A DNA stretch of 64,000 nt from Chryseobacterium phosphatilyticum (GTDB lineage Bacteria > Bacteroidota > Bacteroidia > Flavobacteriales > Weeksellaceae). The stretch is from NCBI RefSeq assembly GCF_002899825.2, contig NZ_PPED02000003.1, forward strand, positions 700,263-764,262, read 5' to 3'. This document shows positions 45,228 through 52,946 of the stretch, one piece after another (the first letter of the stretch is position 1; each line of letters begins with the position of its first letter). Under the pieces are notes generated by a model, which did not search any database, was not told where the DNA came from, and saw only the letters and a program-made list of their open reading frames with translations. Made by a program: the position numbers and the translations under genes.

Positions 45228-45587
45228 ATGAAAAAAAAGGTGGTGCTCATTCAGGAGAATGAAGTGATTCTGGACATCATGGATGAAGTGCTTGAGGATG
45301 AGGGTTTTGAGGTGACACCCTCTTTGACCACGGAGCCTATTGAAAATATTGAAGAAATTGATCCCGATGTAGTTGTGGTAGATGATCATATCAAAGGCGA
45401 GAAAAAAGGATCGGAGGTTATTAAAGAGCTTAAATCTGATCCTGATACAGAAGATCTCTCTTCCGTTCTTACTTCCACTGCCCATAATATTGCACAGACT
45501 GCTGAAAATTGTCAGGCTGATGATTATATTCAAAAACCTTTCGATATAGATCACATGATTGATGTAGTCAGGAAAAATGCAGAATAA
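45228..45587 (+). CDS. stand-alone response-regulator receiver protein
   Basis: A 119-aa receiver domain without an output domain. The ATG at 45228 is chosen because the in-frame extension from 45123 covers the promoter and is hydrophobic. Recognisable: the acidic strand VLIQENEVILDIM, the phospho-acceptor region DVVVVDDHIKG, a Thr/Ser switch in LTSTAH, and the conserved Lys in IQKPFDID. The usual acidic pair at the N-terminus reads E-N-E. No histidine kinase is nearby. Confidence 0.82.
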   Translation: MKKKVVLIQENEVILDIMDEVLEDEGFEVTPSLTTEPIENIEEIDPDVVVVDDHIKGEKKGSEVIKELKSDPDTEDLSSVLTSTAHNIAQTAENCQADDYIQKPFDIDHMIDVVRKNAE

Positions 45588-45622
45588 AAAGTGAATAAAG
45601 TTTCGGAAGTTTACGTTTTGTG

Positions 45623-45970
45623 TTAACCTTCGATAACAAAAGCTTCCAGCTCAGCCATTTTATGATCCTCAAATCGCCAGATATCACAATAAGAGTAATC
45701 AACCATTTTTCCTTCCGGACCTTTCATACTTATGGTACCGACAGCTATCACGAAATCTCCATCATTAATCATTTTTTTTACATTGAATATTGGAGGTTCC
45801 ACATAAGTTTCAGCCATATATTGTCGTACCGCTTCCTTTCCCGTAAGAACCCGGTCTCCTACAAAAGTCCATTTTATATGATCAGTGCAAAAAGACAAAA
45901 AACCTTCGTAATCTCCCTTTGTAATAGCTGAATTTGCCTTTTCCAGAATTTCTTTATTTTGTGTACTCAT
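45623..45970 (-). CDS. SnoaL-like (NTF2-fold) protein
   Basis: About 115 aa (ATG at 45970; 45982 adds four residues). It has the KSI/SnoaL layout: NKEILEKANSAITKGDYEGF, then FCTDHIKWTFVGDRVLTGKE, MINDGDFVIAVGTISMKG, and YSYCDIWRFEDHKMAELEAF. Function unknown; probably binds a small molecule. It is transcribed towards the response-regulator gene and lies downstream of the two GG-leader peptide genes, separated from them by a terminator. Confidence 0.82.
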   Translation of the reverse strand: MSTQNKEILEKANSAITKGDYEGFLSFCTDHIKWTFVGDRVLTGKEAVRQYMAETYVEPPIFNVKKMINDGDFVIAVGTISMKGPEGKMVDYSYCDIWRFEDHKMAELEAFVIEG

Positions 45971-46017
45971 GGTCTCTATCATTTAAGCTGAGAATTCTTT
46001 TCGTTGCAAAAAGATAC

Positions 46018-46048
46018 AAAAAAGCCTTACAATCACATTATAAGGCTA
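46018..46048 (-). terminator. terminator of the GG-leader peptide genes
   Basis: Minus strand: AGCCTTA pairs with TAAGGCT around an 11-base loop, followed by six T. Confidence 0.75.
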
Positions 46049-46057
46049 TTCATTTTT

Positions 46058-46207
46058 TTAACTCAATATATCACATGGTGCAATACAAAGCACCCAGGGA
46101 CATCTTTTGATTCCCGGAGGTGGACAACATGCTTCGGAGCAACCTGGTGTGGCTCCACCATTAATCGTTTTTAACTGATCTCTGGAAATTTTCTTAGAAT
46201 TTTTCAT
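46058..46207 (-). CDS. GG-leader Cys-rich peptide (bacteriocin-like), 49 aa
   Basis: A short gene found by reading the minus strand. The leader MKNSKKISRDQLKTINGG ends in a double glycine, the classic cleavage site of C39-peptidase ABC exporters. The predicted mature peptide of 31 residues has six Cys (two adjacent) and a PPPG turn, and would be disulfide-bonded or otherwise modified. It lies 26 bases after a sister gene and ends at a terminator. From memory, such peptides are annotated as bacteriocin-like in Chryseobacterium; activity is unproven. No exporter or modifying enzyme lies within the window. Confidence 0.8.
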   Translation of the reverse strand: MKNSKKISRDQLKTINGGATPGCSEACCPPPGIKRCPWVLCIAPCDILS

Positions 46208-46233
46208 AATACAGTAATTAGGTTAAACGTAGA

Positions 46234-46377
46234 TTAAGGTTGATTTCCACCGCCACATCCGTCGAATGGCATGCATTGCCATTTTCCACCGATTAAGCAG
46301 ATTTGACCTCCAGGGCAGTTAATACCCCCTTTAATTGCTTTTAGCTCTTGTCTTTCGATTTTCTTTAAATTTTTCAT
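46234..46377 (-). CDS. GG-leader Cys-rich peptide (bacteriocin-like), 47 aa
   Basis: First of two tandem short genes. The leader MKNLKKIERQELKAIKGG is clearly homologous to that of the next gene (MKN-KK-x-R-x-x-LK-I-x-GG). The predicted mature peptide of 29 residues is different: Gly-rich with four Cys (CPGGQIC and WQCMPFDGCGGG). Conserved leader with diverged core is the usual signature of exported peptide families. Likely co-transcribed with the 46058-46207 gene. Confidence 0.8.
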   Translation of the reverse strand: MKNLKKIERQELKAIKGGINCPGGQICLIGGKWQCMPFDGCGGGNQP

Positions 46378-46619
46378 AATATTTAGGTTTAGTTGTGCTC
46401 GAAATTAATCAATTTTTATCAATAGTAGTTCAGATTTTATGAAATATTTATTTTTAAATGTTTTTATTATTTGATATTTCTCTTGAAATGTATTGAAATA
46501 GAGTAGAATGTAATAATTGTAATAAAAAAGAATGATATTCTTTTAAATAAAAAAATATAGTGATTTTTTCTTTCCTGTAAATCTTGTCTTGTGACAAGTG
46601 CATTTTCATGATAACCTGG

Positions 46620-46627
46620 TAAATTTG
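46620..46627 (+). promoter_or_regulatory. possible -7 element for the 46663 hydrolase
   Basis: TAAATTTG fits TAnnTTTG, 36 bases before the ATG. The upstream CTTGTC-TT-GTGACAAG area contains short inverted repeats. Confidence 0.45.
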
Positions 46628-46662
46628 GTTAAAAGTTTACTAACCTAAATCCACTTAATAGT

Positions 46663-47517
46663 ATGAAAAATCTTCTGACAACAATAGTGATGATGCTCTT
46701 TGTTTTGATGGGATCACAGATATATGGGCAAAAAATAAAACCTTCAGAAAGCGGTTATGCTTCTGTGAACGGGGTCAAAACGTATTATGAAGTCTATGGA
46801 GAAGGCAGACCGGTTATTTTGCTCCATGGAGCCTTTATGACGATTGATATGAACTGGGGACAGATCATCCCTGAACTCTCTAAAAATAGAAAAGTAATTG
46901 CTCTTGAATTGCAGGGGCACGGACATACGCCATATTCAGACAGAAAACTGGTATATCCTACGTTAGCCAGTGATGTGGAAGGAGTAATGGATCAGCTGAA
47001 AATTGAGAGTGCTGATGTTGTTGGATACAGTTTTGGGGGTGCAATAGCCTATCAGTTTGCCATTCAAAGTCCCAAACGACTAAAAAACCTGGTGATTATC
47101 TCTGCAACCTATAAAAATACCGGATGGCTTCCTGAAGTGAATCGTACTTTTAAAACAATGCAGCCTGCCATGTTTGATAAAAGTCCACTGCATGACGGCT
47201 ATAATGCCGTTGCGCCGGATAAGACGAAATGGACAAAGTTTTTGGAGCAGATGATGGTTTCGGTTAAAACACCATTTGATCTCGGGGATTCTAATATTGC
47301 TAAAATTTCTGCTCCTGTGTTAATTATAGCGGGGGATAATGACGGATTGGATAAAATGGAGCTGATAAAAACCTATAAATTGCTGGGAGGTGATGTATCC
47401 GCAGACCTTTCTCCTATGCCAAAATCTCAACTGGCTATTGTTCCGGGGCAGGGACATGTGAGTCTGATGATGCAGACCGCAACCATTCTAAGCCATCTGA
47501 ATAATTTTTTAAAATAG
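46663..47517 (+). CDS. exported alpha/beta hydrolase
   Basis: A 284-aa hydrolase with a signal peptide (ending MGSQIYGQ). Features: oxyanion region VILLHGAFMTID, nucleophile elbow GYSFGG near residue 125, acid region VLIIAGDNDG, and the late His in VPGQGHVSLM. This order is that of the epoxide-hydrolase/haloperoxidase-like group. Substrate unknown. It begins a plus-strand run with a DHFR-like gene and a VOC gene. Confidence 0.88.
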   Translation: MKNLLTTIVMMLFVLMGSQIYGQKIKPSESGYASVNGVKTYYEVYGEGRPVILLHGAFMTIDMNWGQIIPELSKNRKVIALELQGHGHTPYSDRKLVYPTLASDVEGVMDQLKIESADVVGYSFGGAIAYQFAIQSPKRLKNLVIISATYKNTGWLPEVNRTFKTMQPAMFDKSPLHDGYNAVAPDKTKWTKFLEQMMVSVKTPFDLGDSNIAKISAPVLIIAGDNDGLDKMELIKTYKLLGGDVSADLSPMPKSQLAIVPGQGHVSLMMQTATILSHLNNFLK

Positions 47518-47559
47518 CTTATTAACACAATCATACATCTTATCATAAAATTAATTACA

Positions 47560-48153
47560 ATGAGAAAAATAACCGTTTTACCAATGATTTCAATAGATGG
47601 TGTCATGCAGGCACCCGGTGGCAGAGAGGAAGATCCTTCAGGAAATTTTAAATACGGAGGCTGGACAGTTTCCTACGGAGATGAACTTTTTGGCAAAATC
47701 ATGCAGGAAGAAATGAAGCCTTCAGACTATCTGTTGGGAAGAAAAACATATGATATTTTTGCGTCTTACTGGCCGGATCATGGCGATTTTTGGCCGGCTA
47801 TCAATGAAGGAACAAAATATGTATTATCCCAAACCATGGAAAAGTCAGATTGGGAAAATAGTATTTTCCTAAAGAATGTAGAAGATATCCAAAAGCTGAA
47901 ACAATCGCAAGGACCCGATCTTCAGGTTTGGGGGAGTAGTGAGCTCATTCATTTATTGTTGCAGCATGATCTTGTAGATGAAATAAGGCTTAAGATTTAC
48001 CCATTAATTCTGGGTGAAGGGAAAAAACTGTTTGATCAGAATGCTGTTCCCGGAGCTTTTGCTTTACAAGAGAGTCATATAACATCCAAAGGAGTAATCA
48101 TAGCTCATTACAAACGGGCAGGGGAAATTGTGACCGGAGAAATTGAAATATAA
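47560..48153 (+). CDS. dihydrofolate reductase-like (RibD C-terminal) protein
   Basis: A 197-aa protein with the RibD_C/DHFR-like fold: ITVLPMISIDGVMQAPGGRE at the start, the YLLGRKTYDIFASYWP helix, and LQVWGSSELIHLLLQHDLVDEI before the C-terminal strands (YPLILGEGKKLF). It lacks the deaminase half of RibD, so it is one of the stand-alone YyaP/YwjB-type proteins of unknown substrate, probably NADPH-dependent. Confidence 0.9.
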   Translation: MRKITVLPMISIDGVMQAPGGREEDPSGNFKYGGWTVSYGDELFGKIMQEEMKPSDYLLGRKTYDIFASYWPDHGDFWPAINEGTKYVLSQTMEKSDWENSIFLKNVEDIQKLKQSQGPDLQVWGSSELIHLLLQHDLVDEIRLKIYPLILGEGKKLFDQNAVPGAFALQESHITSKGVIIAHYKRAGEIVTGEIEI

Positions 48154-48210
48154 GTTGGTATATTAAAGTGATCAGTCTAATGGCTTTTGCACCTTTCAAA
48201 ATATAAAAAT

Positions 48211-48582
48211 ATGGATATAAAATTTGAAGCCGGAATTAATATCGCCATAAAAATTCCAAAAAATAAATACGAAAAAACAGTGGCTTTTTACCGCGATATT
48301 TTGAAGCTACCTATACAAGAAAAAAAAATTGATAACCCAACGGTTTCCAGAACACATGAAGTAAAATTCGGACATAATATCATCTGGCTGGATTGTGTAG
48401 ATAACTATACGCATTCCGAAACATGGTTGCAATTGACAGTGCCCAACGTAGAGGAAGCAACAGACTATCTGCAGTCAAATGGTGTGGAGACCTGTGACGA
48501 GATTGAAGAGCTTCCGGAAAATATGCATTGGATTACCGATCCCGCAGGAACAGTATTCAATGTACAACAGAGCACATACTAG
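48211..48582 (+). CDS. VOC-family (glyoxalase-fold) protein
   Basis: About 123 aa from the ATG at 48211; the upstream TTG at 48187 is unlikely. The two VOC halves are visible: FYRDILKLPIQEKK, then HEVKFGHNIIWLD and the C-terminal HWITDPAGTVFNVQQ. A metal-binding His/Glu set is incomplete, so it may bind rather than transform its ligand. It ends at a bidirectional terminator shared with the hydrolase gene. Confidence 0.85.
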   Translation: MDIKFEAGINIAIKIPKNKYEKTVAFYRDILKLPIQEKKIDNPTVSRTHEVKFGHNIIWLDCVDNYTHSETWLQLTVPNVEEATDYLQSNGVETCDEIEELPENMHWITDPAGTVFNVQQSTY

Positions 48583-48587
48583 ACATT

Positions 48588-48621
48588 AAAAAGCAGAAAC
48601 CAATTGATTTCTGCTTTTTTT
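48588..48621. terminator. bidirectional terminator
   Basis: AAAAAGCAGAAA pairs exactly with TTTCTGCTTTTT around eight bases; T-run follows. It lies between convergent genes. Confidence 0.85.
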
Positions 48622-48636
48622 CGCGGATTGTATGGG

Positions 48637-49614
48637 TTATTGAGGTAGTCCCTTCATAAATTCGAGAATTTCTTCTCCGATTTCTCCAGCATGAGTTTCC
48701 AATGCAAAATGTCCGGTGTCGAAAAACTTTAATCTGGCATTGGGTAAGTCCTTTTTATAAGCTTCAGCTCCCTGAGGTAAAAAATAGGGATCCTTGTCTC
48801 CCCATACCAATAGTGTTTTCGGTTGGTTCGCTCTGAAATATTCATGGAATTTCGGATATAAAGCTACATTGGTTCTGTAATCTCTTACCAGATCAAGCTG
48901 TATTTCTATATTACCGGGTCTGTCAAGAAATTTTTGATCCAGTGTATACGCTTCCGGAGCAATTAAAGTCGGGTCAGAAACTCCATGATGATATTGGAAA
49001 AAAGTAGCCTCTTTAGACACAAAATCTTTTAATGAAGTCCGGTTAGTTTCTGATGGATCTTTCCAATATTTTTGAATAGGATTCCATTCCTTACTTAATC
49101 CTTCTTCGTAAGCATTTCCATTTTGTGAGATAATCCCGGTGATCTTTTCCGGATTGTTCATAGCCAGACGTAAGCCTACGGGAGCCCCATAATCAAAAAT
49201 GTAAATAGCAAAGCGTTTCATTTTCATTTGGTCAACAAATCCCTGTACTGTTGCCGTCAGATTATCGAAAGTGTAGTTGAATTCCTGATGATCCGGAGCG
49301 TCAGAATATCCGAATCCCGGGAGATCAGGTGCGATCACATGATATTTTTTACTGAGTAGAGGAATCAGATCCCTGAACATATGAGATGACGTAGGATATC
49401 CATGGAGTAGAAGAATAGCAGGTGCATGGGAAGGGCCTGCTTCTCTGTAAAATATATTAAGTCCGTTGACATCCATGTTGCGATAGTGAATTGAATGGTT
49501 TTTCATGTTGTAATTATTTAAAGGTAACTTTTGAGTGGTTTGTGCCAGGGTTATGATGTTCATAGATAGTGCAAGTGACATCCCTGTGATTAATTGTTGG
49601 ACTGTTATTTTCAT
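48637..49614 (-). CDS. alpha/beta hydrolase (epoxide hydrolase/dehalogenase type)
   Basis: A 325-aa hydrolase with an N-terminal signal sequence (ending NIITLAQ); an internal ATG at 49506 would give a cytosolic form. Motifs: LLLHGYPTSSHMFRDLIP (oxyanion), IFDYGAPVG at the nucleophile position (Asp in place of Ser, as in dehalogenases and epoxide hydrolases), TLLVWGDKDPYFLPQG, and FDTGHFALETH with the catalytic His. It is divergent from a LysR gene, the normal arrangement for a regulated enzyme. Confidence 0.88.
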   Translation of the reverse strand: MKITVQQLITGMSLALSMNIITLAQTTQKLPLNNYNMKNHSIHYRNMDVNGLNIFYREAGPSHAPAILLLHGYPTSSHMFRDLIPLLSKKYHVIAPDLPGFGYSDAPDHQEFNYTFDNLTATVQGFVDQMKMKRFAIYIFDYGAPVGLRLAMNNPEKITGIISQNGNAYEEGLSKEWNPIQKYWKDPSETNRTSLKDFVSKEATFFQYHHGVSDPTLIAPEAYTLDQKFLDRPGNIEIQLDLVRDYRTNVALYPKFHEYFRANQPKTLLVWGDKDPYFLPQGAEAYKKDLPNARLKFFDTGHFALETHAGEIGEEILEFMKGLPQ

Positions 49615-49709
49615 TTATTTTTTTTTTACAATTCAAAATTAATGCGGATATTTGATTATTGAAAACGATTAGTTGTGATGTTTTGAATCACTTTTTATGA
49701 TTGATTAAA

Positions 49710-50573
49710 ATGAATATAAACGATTTGAAAATATTTGAAGCTGTTGCGGAGAGTGGAAGCTTTACAAAAGCCGCGGCAATGATGTTTACAGTACAATCAA
49801 ATGTTACAGCCAGAATAAAAAACCTTGAAGACGAGTTTGATACCAGGCTTTTCGCCCGTACATCCCGGAAAGTAGAGCTTACCTCTGAAGGGAGGGTATT
49901 GATGCAATATTGTAAACAGATTCAGCATTTGGTAGAAGAAGCAAAAAGAAATGTCAAAAGCAGTGATCATGTGAGTGGCCATCTGAAAATAGGATGCATA
50001 GAAACAACGATGGCATTAAAAGTACCGGAGATACTGACTATTTTTGAATCAAAATATCCCGGTATTGAATTAGAATTCAAGTCAGATCCCAGAAATTCGC
50101 TCATTGCAGATGTTTTGAACTATAAATTGGATGCTGCTTTTGTCTCTGCCCCTCTCAATATCGACGGGCTGGAAAAGATGAATGTAAAAGAGGAGAAGCT
50201 TGTTATTTTAGCGTCTTCAGAAGGACCACAACTGCCCACATTAATCACAAAAGAACCATTAAAAATTGTAGTATTTGATGAGGGATGTATTTTCAGAGAA
50301 CGATTAGAGTCCTGGTTAAGTCATAAAGGTATTCTGAATTATAAAAGTACTGTGGTGAATTCTATTGAGGGAATTATCAACTTCGTGGAAGCAGGATTAG
50401 GAATCAGTTTATTGCCCGAAGAGATACTTTTAAATTATTATCAGAATAGAAAAATCAAAACATATGGTCTCAACAAACAATTAGGAACCATGAATACCGT
50501 ATTTGTATTTAGAAAAGACGGGCCTCAGTCAAGAGCCTTACAGTGTTTCATGGATTTGTATTCACAATTATAA
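49710..50573 (+). CDS. LysR-family transcriptional regulator
   Basis: 287 aa from the ATG at 49710 (NINDLKIFEAVAESGSFTKA). The N-terminal winged helix continues with MFTVQSNVTARIKNLEDEFD; the effector domain begins near residue 90 (GHLKIGCIETTMALKVPEIL). It is divergently placed to the hydrolase at 49614 with a short AT-rich spacer, so it most likely controls that gene and itself. Confidence 0.92.
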   Translation: MNINDLKIFEAVAESGSFTKAAAMMFTVQSNVTARIKNLEDEFDTRLFARTSRKVELTSEGRVLMQYCKQIQHLVEEAKRNVKSSDHVSGHLKIGCIETTMALKVPEILTIFESKYPGIELEFKSDPRNSLIADVLNYKLDAAFVSAPLNIDGLEKMNVKEEKLVILASSEGPQLPTLITKEPLKIVVFDEGCIFRERLESWLSHKGILNYKSTVVNSIEGIINFVEAGLGISLLPEEILLNYYQNRKIKTYGLNKQLGTMNTVFVFRKDGPQSRALQCFMDLYSQL

Positions 50574-50686
50574 TAAGTGACCATATTGCCCTAAGTGAGG
50601 TAGTTTCAAAAACCAAATGCTGTGAATTTTGAAACTACCTTAGTTAAAATCAAATCCTGTAACTTGATTAAAAAGAGGCTTGGTTA

Positions 50687-51496
50687 TTAATTTTTAGGAA
50701 AAAATCTTTTTTTCATGGTATCAATTACGGCTTCAATACCTTCTTCTCTTAACCATTTATATTCTGACGTAGCAAGATTACCTGCGGTATAGTGCAATTG
50801 TTTCTTATGGTCAGTAGCCGCTATATAAACAATATCAGCAATACTTTCCGGGGTATCACGTTGAGTCCCGGCATCTTCTTTCATAGTGGTGATATATTGA
50901 TTGAAAACCTCCTGATAGTCCTGATGCGTAGTAAATTGAGCGTTGTTCCCAAAATGGGTCTGCATATAAGCCGGAACAATGGTTTTTATGCAGATCCCCA
51001 AGCTATTTAATTCATAACTCATTCCCTCTGTCCAGGTTTCCAATGCTGATTTTGTTGCAGCATAGACGGCTACAAACGGATAAGGAATATTGGCGGTAGA
51101 GGAAGTTGTTGTAATGATAGTTCCGGTTTTTCTTGTTCTGAAATAGGGCAGAAATGCCTTTGTGACAAGAATCGTTCCCAGAAAATTGGTGTTAATCAGC
51201 TGTGCTAATTGCTCATCAGTAGTTCCTTCAAAAGGTCCCATAAGGCCATATGCTGCGTTATTGAATAATACATCTATGGGACTTATCTTTTCTGCTTCAG
51301 CTGCTATCCGGGTGATTTCTTCAGGATTATTCAGGTCCAGTTTTAAAAGATAAACATTAGATAATTGGGTAAGTTCGGTCTCTTTTTCAGGGGCACGCAT
51401 TGCGGCAATGACTGTCCAGCCTTTTGACGCAAATAATATAGCTGTTGCTTTTCCTAATCCTGATGAAGTACCTGTAATGAAAATTGTTTTACTCAT
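50687..51496 (-). CDS. short-chain dehydrogenase/reductase
   Basis: A 269-aa classical SDR. NAD(P)-binding motif TGTSSGLGKATA, then LFNNAAYG (NNAG variant), the catalytic Ser in TTTSSTANI and YAATKSALE (Tyr-x-x-x-Lys). Substrate unknown. It is downstream of and on the same strand as the Crp-like gene at 51576-52133, separated by 79 bases; the two may be a regulator-enzyme pair. Confidence 0.92.
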   Translation of the reverse strand: MSKTIFITGTSSGLGKATAILFASKGWTVIAAMRAPEKETELTQLSNVYLLKLDLNNPEEITRIAAEAEKISPIDVLFNNAAYGLMGPFEGTTDEQLAQLINTNFLGTILVTKAFLPYFRTRKTGTIITTTSSTANIPYPFVAVYAATKSALETWTEGMSYELNSLGICIKTIVPAYMQTHFGNNAQFTTHQDYQEVFNQYITTMKEDAGTQRDTPESIADIVYIAATDHKKQLHYTAGNLATSEYKWLREEGIEAVIDTMKKRFFPKN

Positions 51497-51575
51497 TTTT
51501 TTATTTTTTTACAATTGATGATGTAAAAATGCGTAGTAAAAAAATGAATCTGTTTACCATTTGGTAAAAAGTAAC

Positions 51576-52133
51576 CTACCGAATGGTTTTTCTTATCCTG
51601 CTGAGTGATTGTTGGGTAATGCCCAGATAAGAAGCGATGTATGATAGTGGAATGCGGTTGACAAGTGTGGGATATTTTTCCATAAATTCCAGATAGCGCG
51701 TCGTGGCATCCTGAGAAATTAAAGGACTTACTCTTTTCAGCTTTTGAACCAACGCAGCATTGGTGATCTTATGAATCATATTTTCCCATTCAGGAATCGT
51801 GTCGGAAATTTCTTTCCAGCCGGCGTTAGGAAATACAAGGAGTTTACAATCTGTAGCTGCCTGAATATATTCAGCAGAAGGTACATTTTTAAGATTAAAA
51901 AGTAAATGTTTTTCTTCGATAAAAATTTTAGTGATTTCTTCACCTTTGTCATTATAATACCAGATACGGAAAATGCCATCAAGAATAAACCCCACTTGTT
52001 GCAGAATCTTGCCTTCTTCTGCGAAATATTTACCTTTATAAAGTTCTGTTTCTTCTGCTTTACTTATAATCAGATCAATTTGTTTTGGGTTCAAATGAGC
52101 AAATTGCAATAGGTACTTTATAAATTCTTCCAT
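51576..52133 (-). CDS. Crp/Fnr-family regulator
   Basis: A 185-aa protein: helical start (FIKYLLQFAHLNPKQ), cyclic-nucleotide-type beta-roll (YFAEEGKILQQVGFILDGIF) and a C-terminal helix-turn-helix with IPLSYIASYLGITQQSLSRI. No cysteine cluster. Probably regulates the SDR gene next to it on the same strand. Confidence 0.9.
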   Translation of the reverse strand: MEEFIKYLLQFAHLNPKQIDLIISKAEETELYKGKYFAEEGKILQQVGFILDGIFRIWYYNDKGEEITKIFIEEKHLLFNLKNVPSAEYIQAATDCKLLVFPNAGWKEISDTIPEWENMIHKITNAALVQKLKRVSPLISQDATTRYLEFMEKYPTLVNRIPLSYIASYLGITQQSLSRIRKTIR

Positions 52134-52344
52134 GAGTACAAAATTAACAATAATTATTGGGGTGAATTATGATCTGACAGAAAGTAGATCTTATAAAAAT
52201 AATGAAGAGTTTTTCAGCCAAATTAATGAATTAGCACAAGTCTTTAAAAGGTGTTAAATCTCATTAAAAGGAAATATTATTTAGATTAATCTTTATAAAT
52301 AAGAATATACTTAAGTAAATGAGATTATTATTAATATTTTTTTT

Positions 52345-52356
52345 GTGAAATTTCAC
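52345..52356. promoter_or_regulatory. perfect 12-bp palindrome upstream of the small membrane protein gene
   Basis: GTGAAATTTCAC, preceded by an eight-T run and TTTG. It may be an operator; it lies in the spacer between the divergent Crp-like gene and the 52410 gene. Confidence 0.4.
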
Positions 52357-52409
52357 GATGATAAGAATTATTTTATTTAAATTTATCACGCACCAAAAAA
52401 ATCACAATC

Positions 52410-52694
52410 ATGGATTATACCTTTCTTATTATGGGCATTTTCTTATTGGTGACCGGTATTCCTTTACACTACCGGATCAACAGAAGAAGATTCAACAGAC
52501 GTAATGCAGCAGGACTGGAAGGATTTACTACATATGAACAGGCTACTGCAACAAAATTGATAGAAGGCAGTGGCAGATTGATTTCCTATATATTGATCAT
52601 CACAGGCCTTATATCTCTACTGATACACTGGCAGGATAAAAAAAGAAGGGAAAAGGAAACTCAAAATAAAGTTTCGATGTCCTTTCACTCATAG
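52410..52694 (+). CDS. small two-helix membrane protein
   Basis: A 94-aa protein with an N-terminal helix (FLIMGIFLLVTGIPLHY), a basic and Asn-rich loop (NRRRFNRRNAAG), and a second helix (LISYILIITGLISLLIHW) ending in a charged tail. No family recognised; such proteins are common in flavobacteria. Single gene. Confidence 0.65.
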   Translation: MDYTFLIMGIFLLVTGIPLHYRINRRRFNRRNAAGLEGFTTYEQATATKLIEGSGRLISYILIITGLISLLIHWQDKKRREKETQNKVSMSFHS

Positions 52695-52771
52695 ATGATA
52701 GAAAAGTAAACTGCTTTTCTGTTAAAATGATCATTTATGCCAGCTAAAGCGATCAGGATTCACTTTATTTT

Positions 52772-52925
52772 TCAGACCACAAGGGAAAAGTAAGTCTGGG
52801 ATAGAAAAAGCTTTTTCTGTTCATCAGCTTTTTTGAATTCTTTTTTAGTAAGATTCCCATTTGAAGCCAATATTGTTGGGTTGGTTGTATGAAAAACGAT
52901 ATCCGCAAATAAAGATTTGAATTTT
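52772..52925 (-). other. possible gene remnant upstream of the NRPS gene
   Basis: On the minus strand a start-less frame of about 50 codons reads KSLFADIVFHTTNPTILASN, then GNLTKKEFKKADEQKKLFLS, and ends at 52772. It looks protein-like, but has no start, and overlaps the area where the NRPS promoter should be. No family recognised. Confidence 0.3.
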
Positions 52926-52946
52926 TTTTAAACTAATATCTACTAA

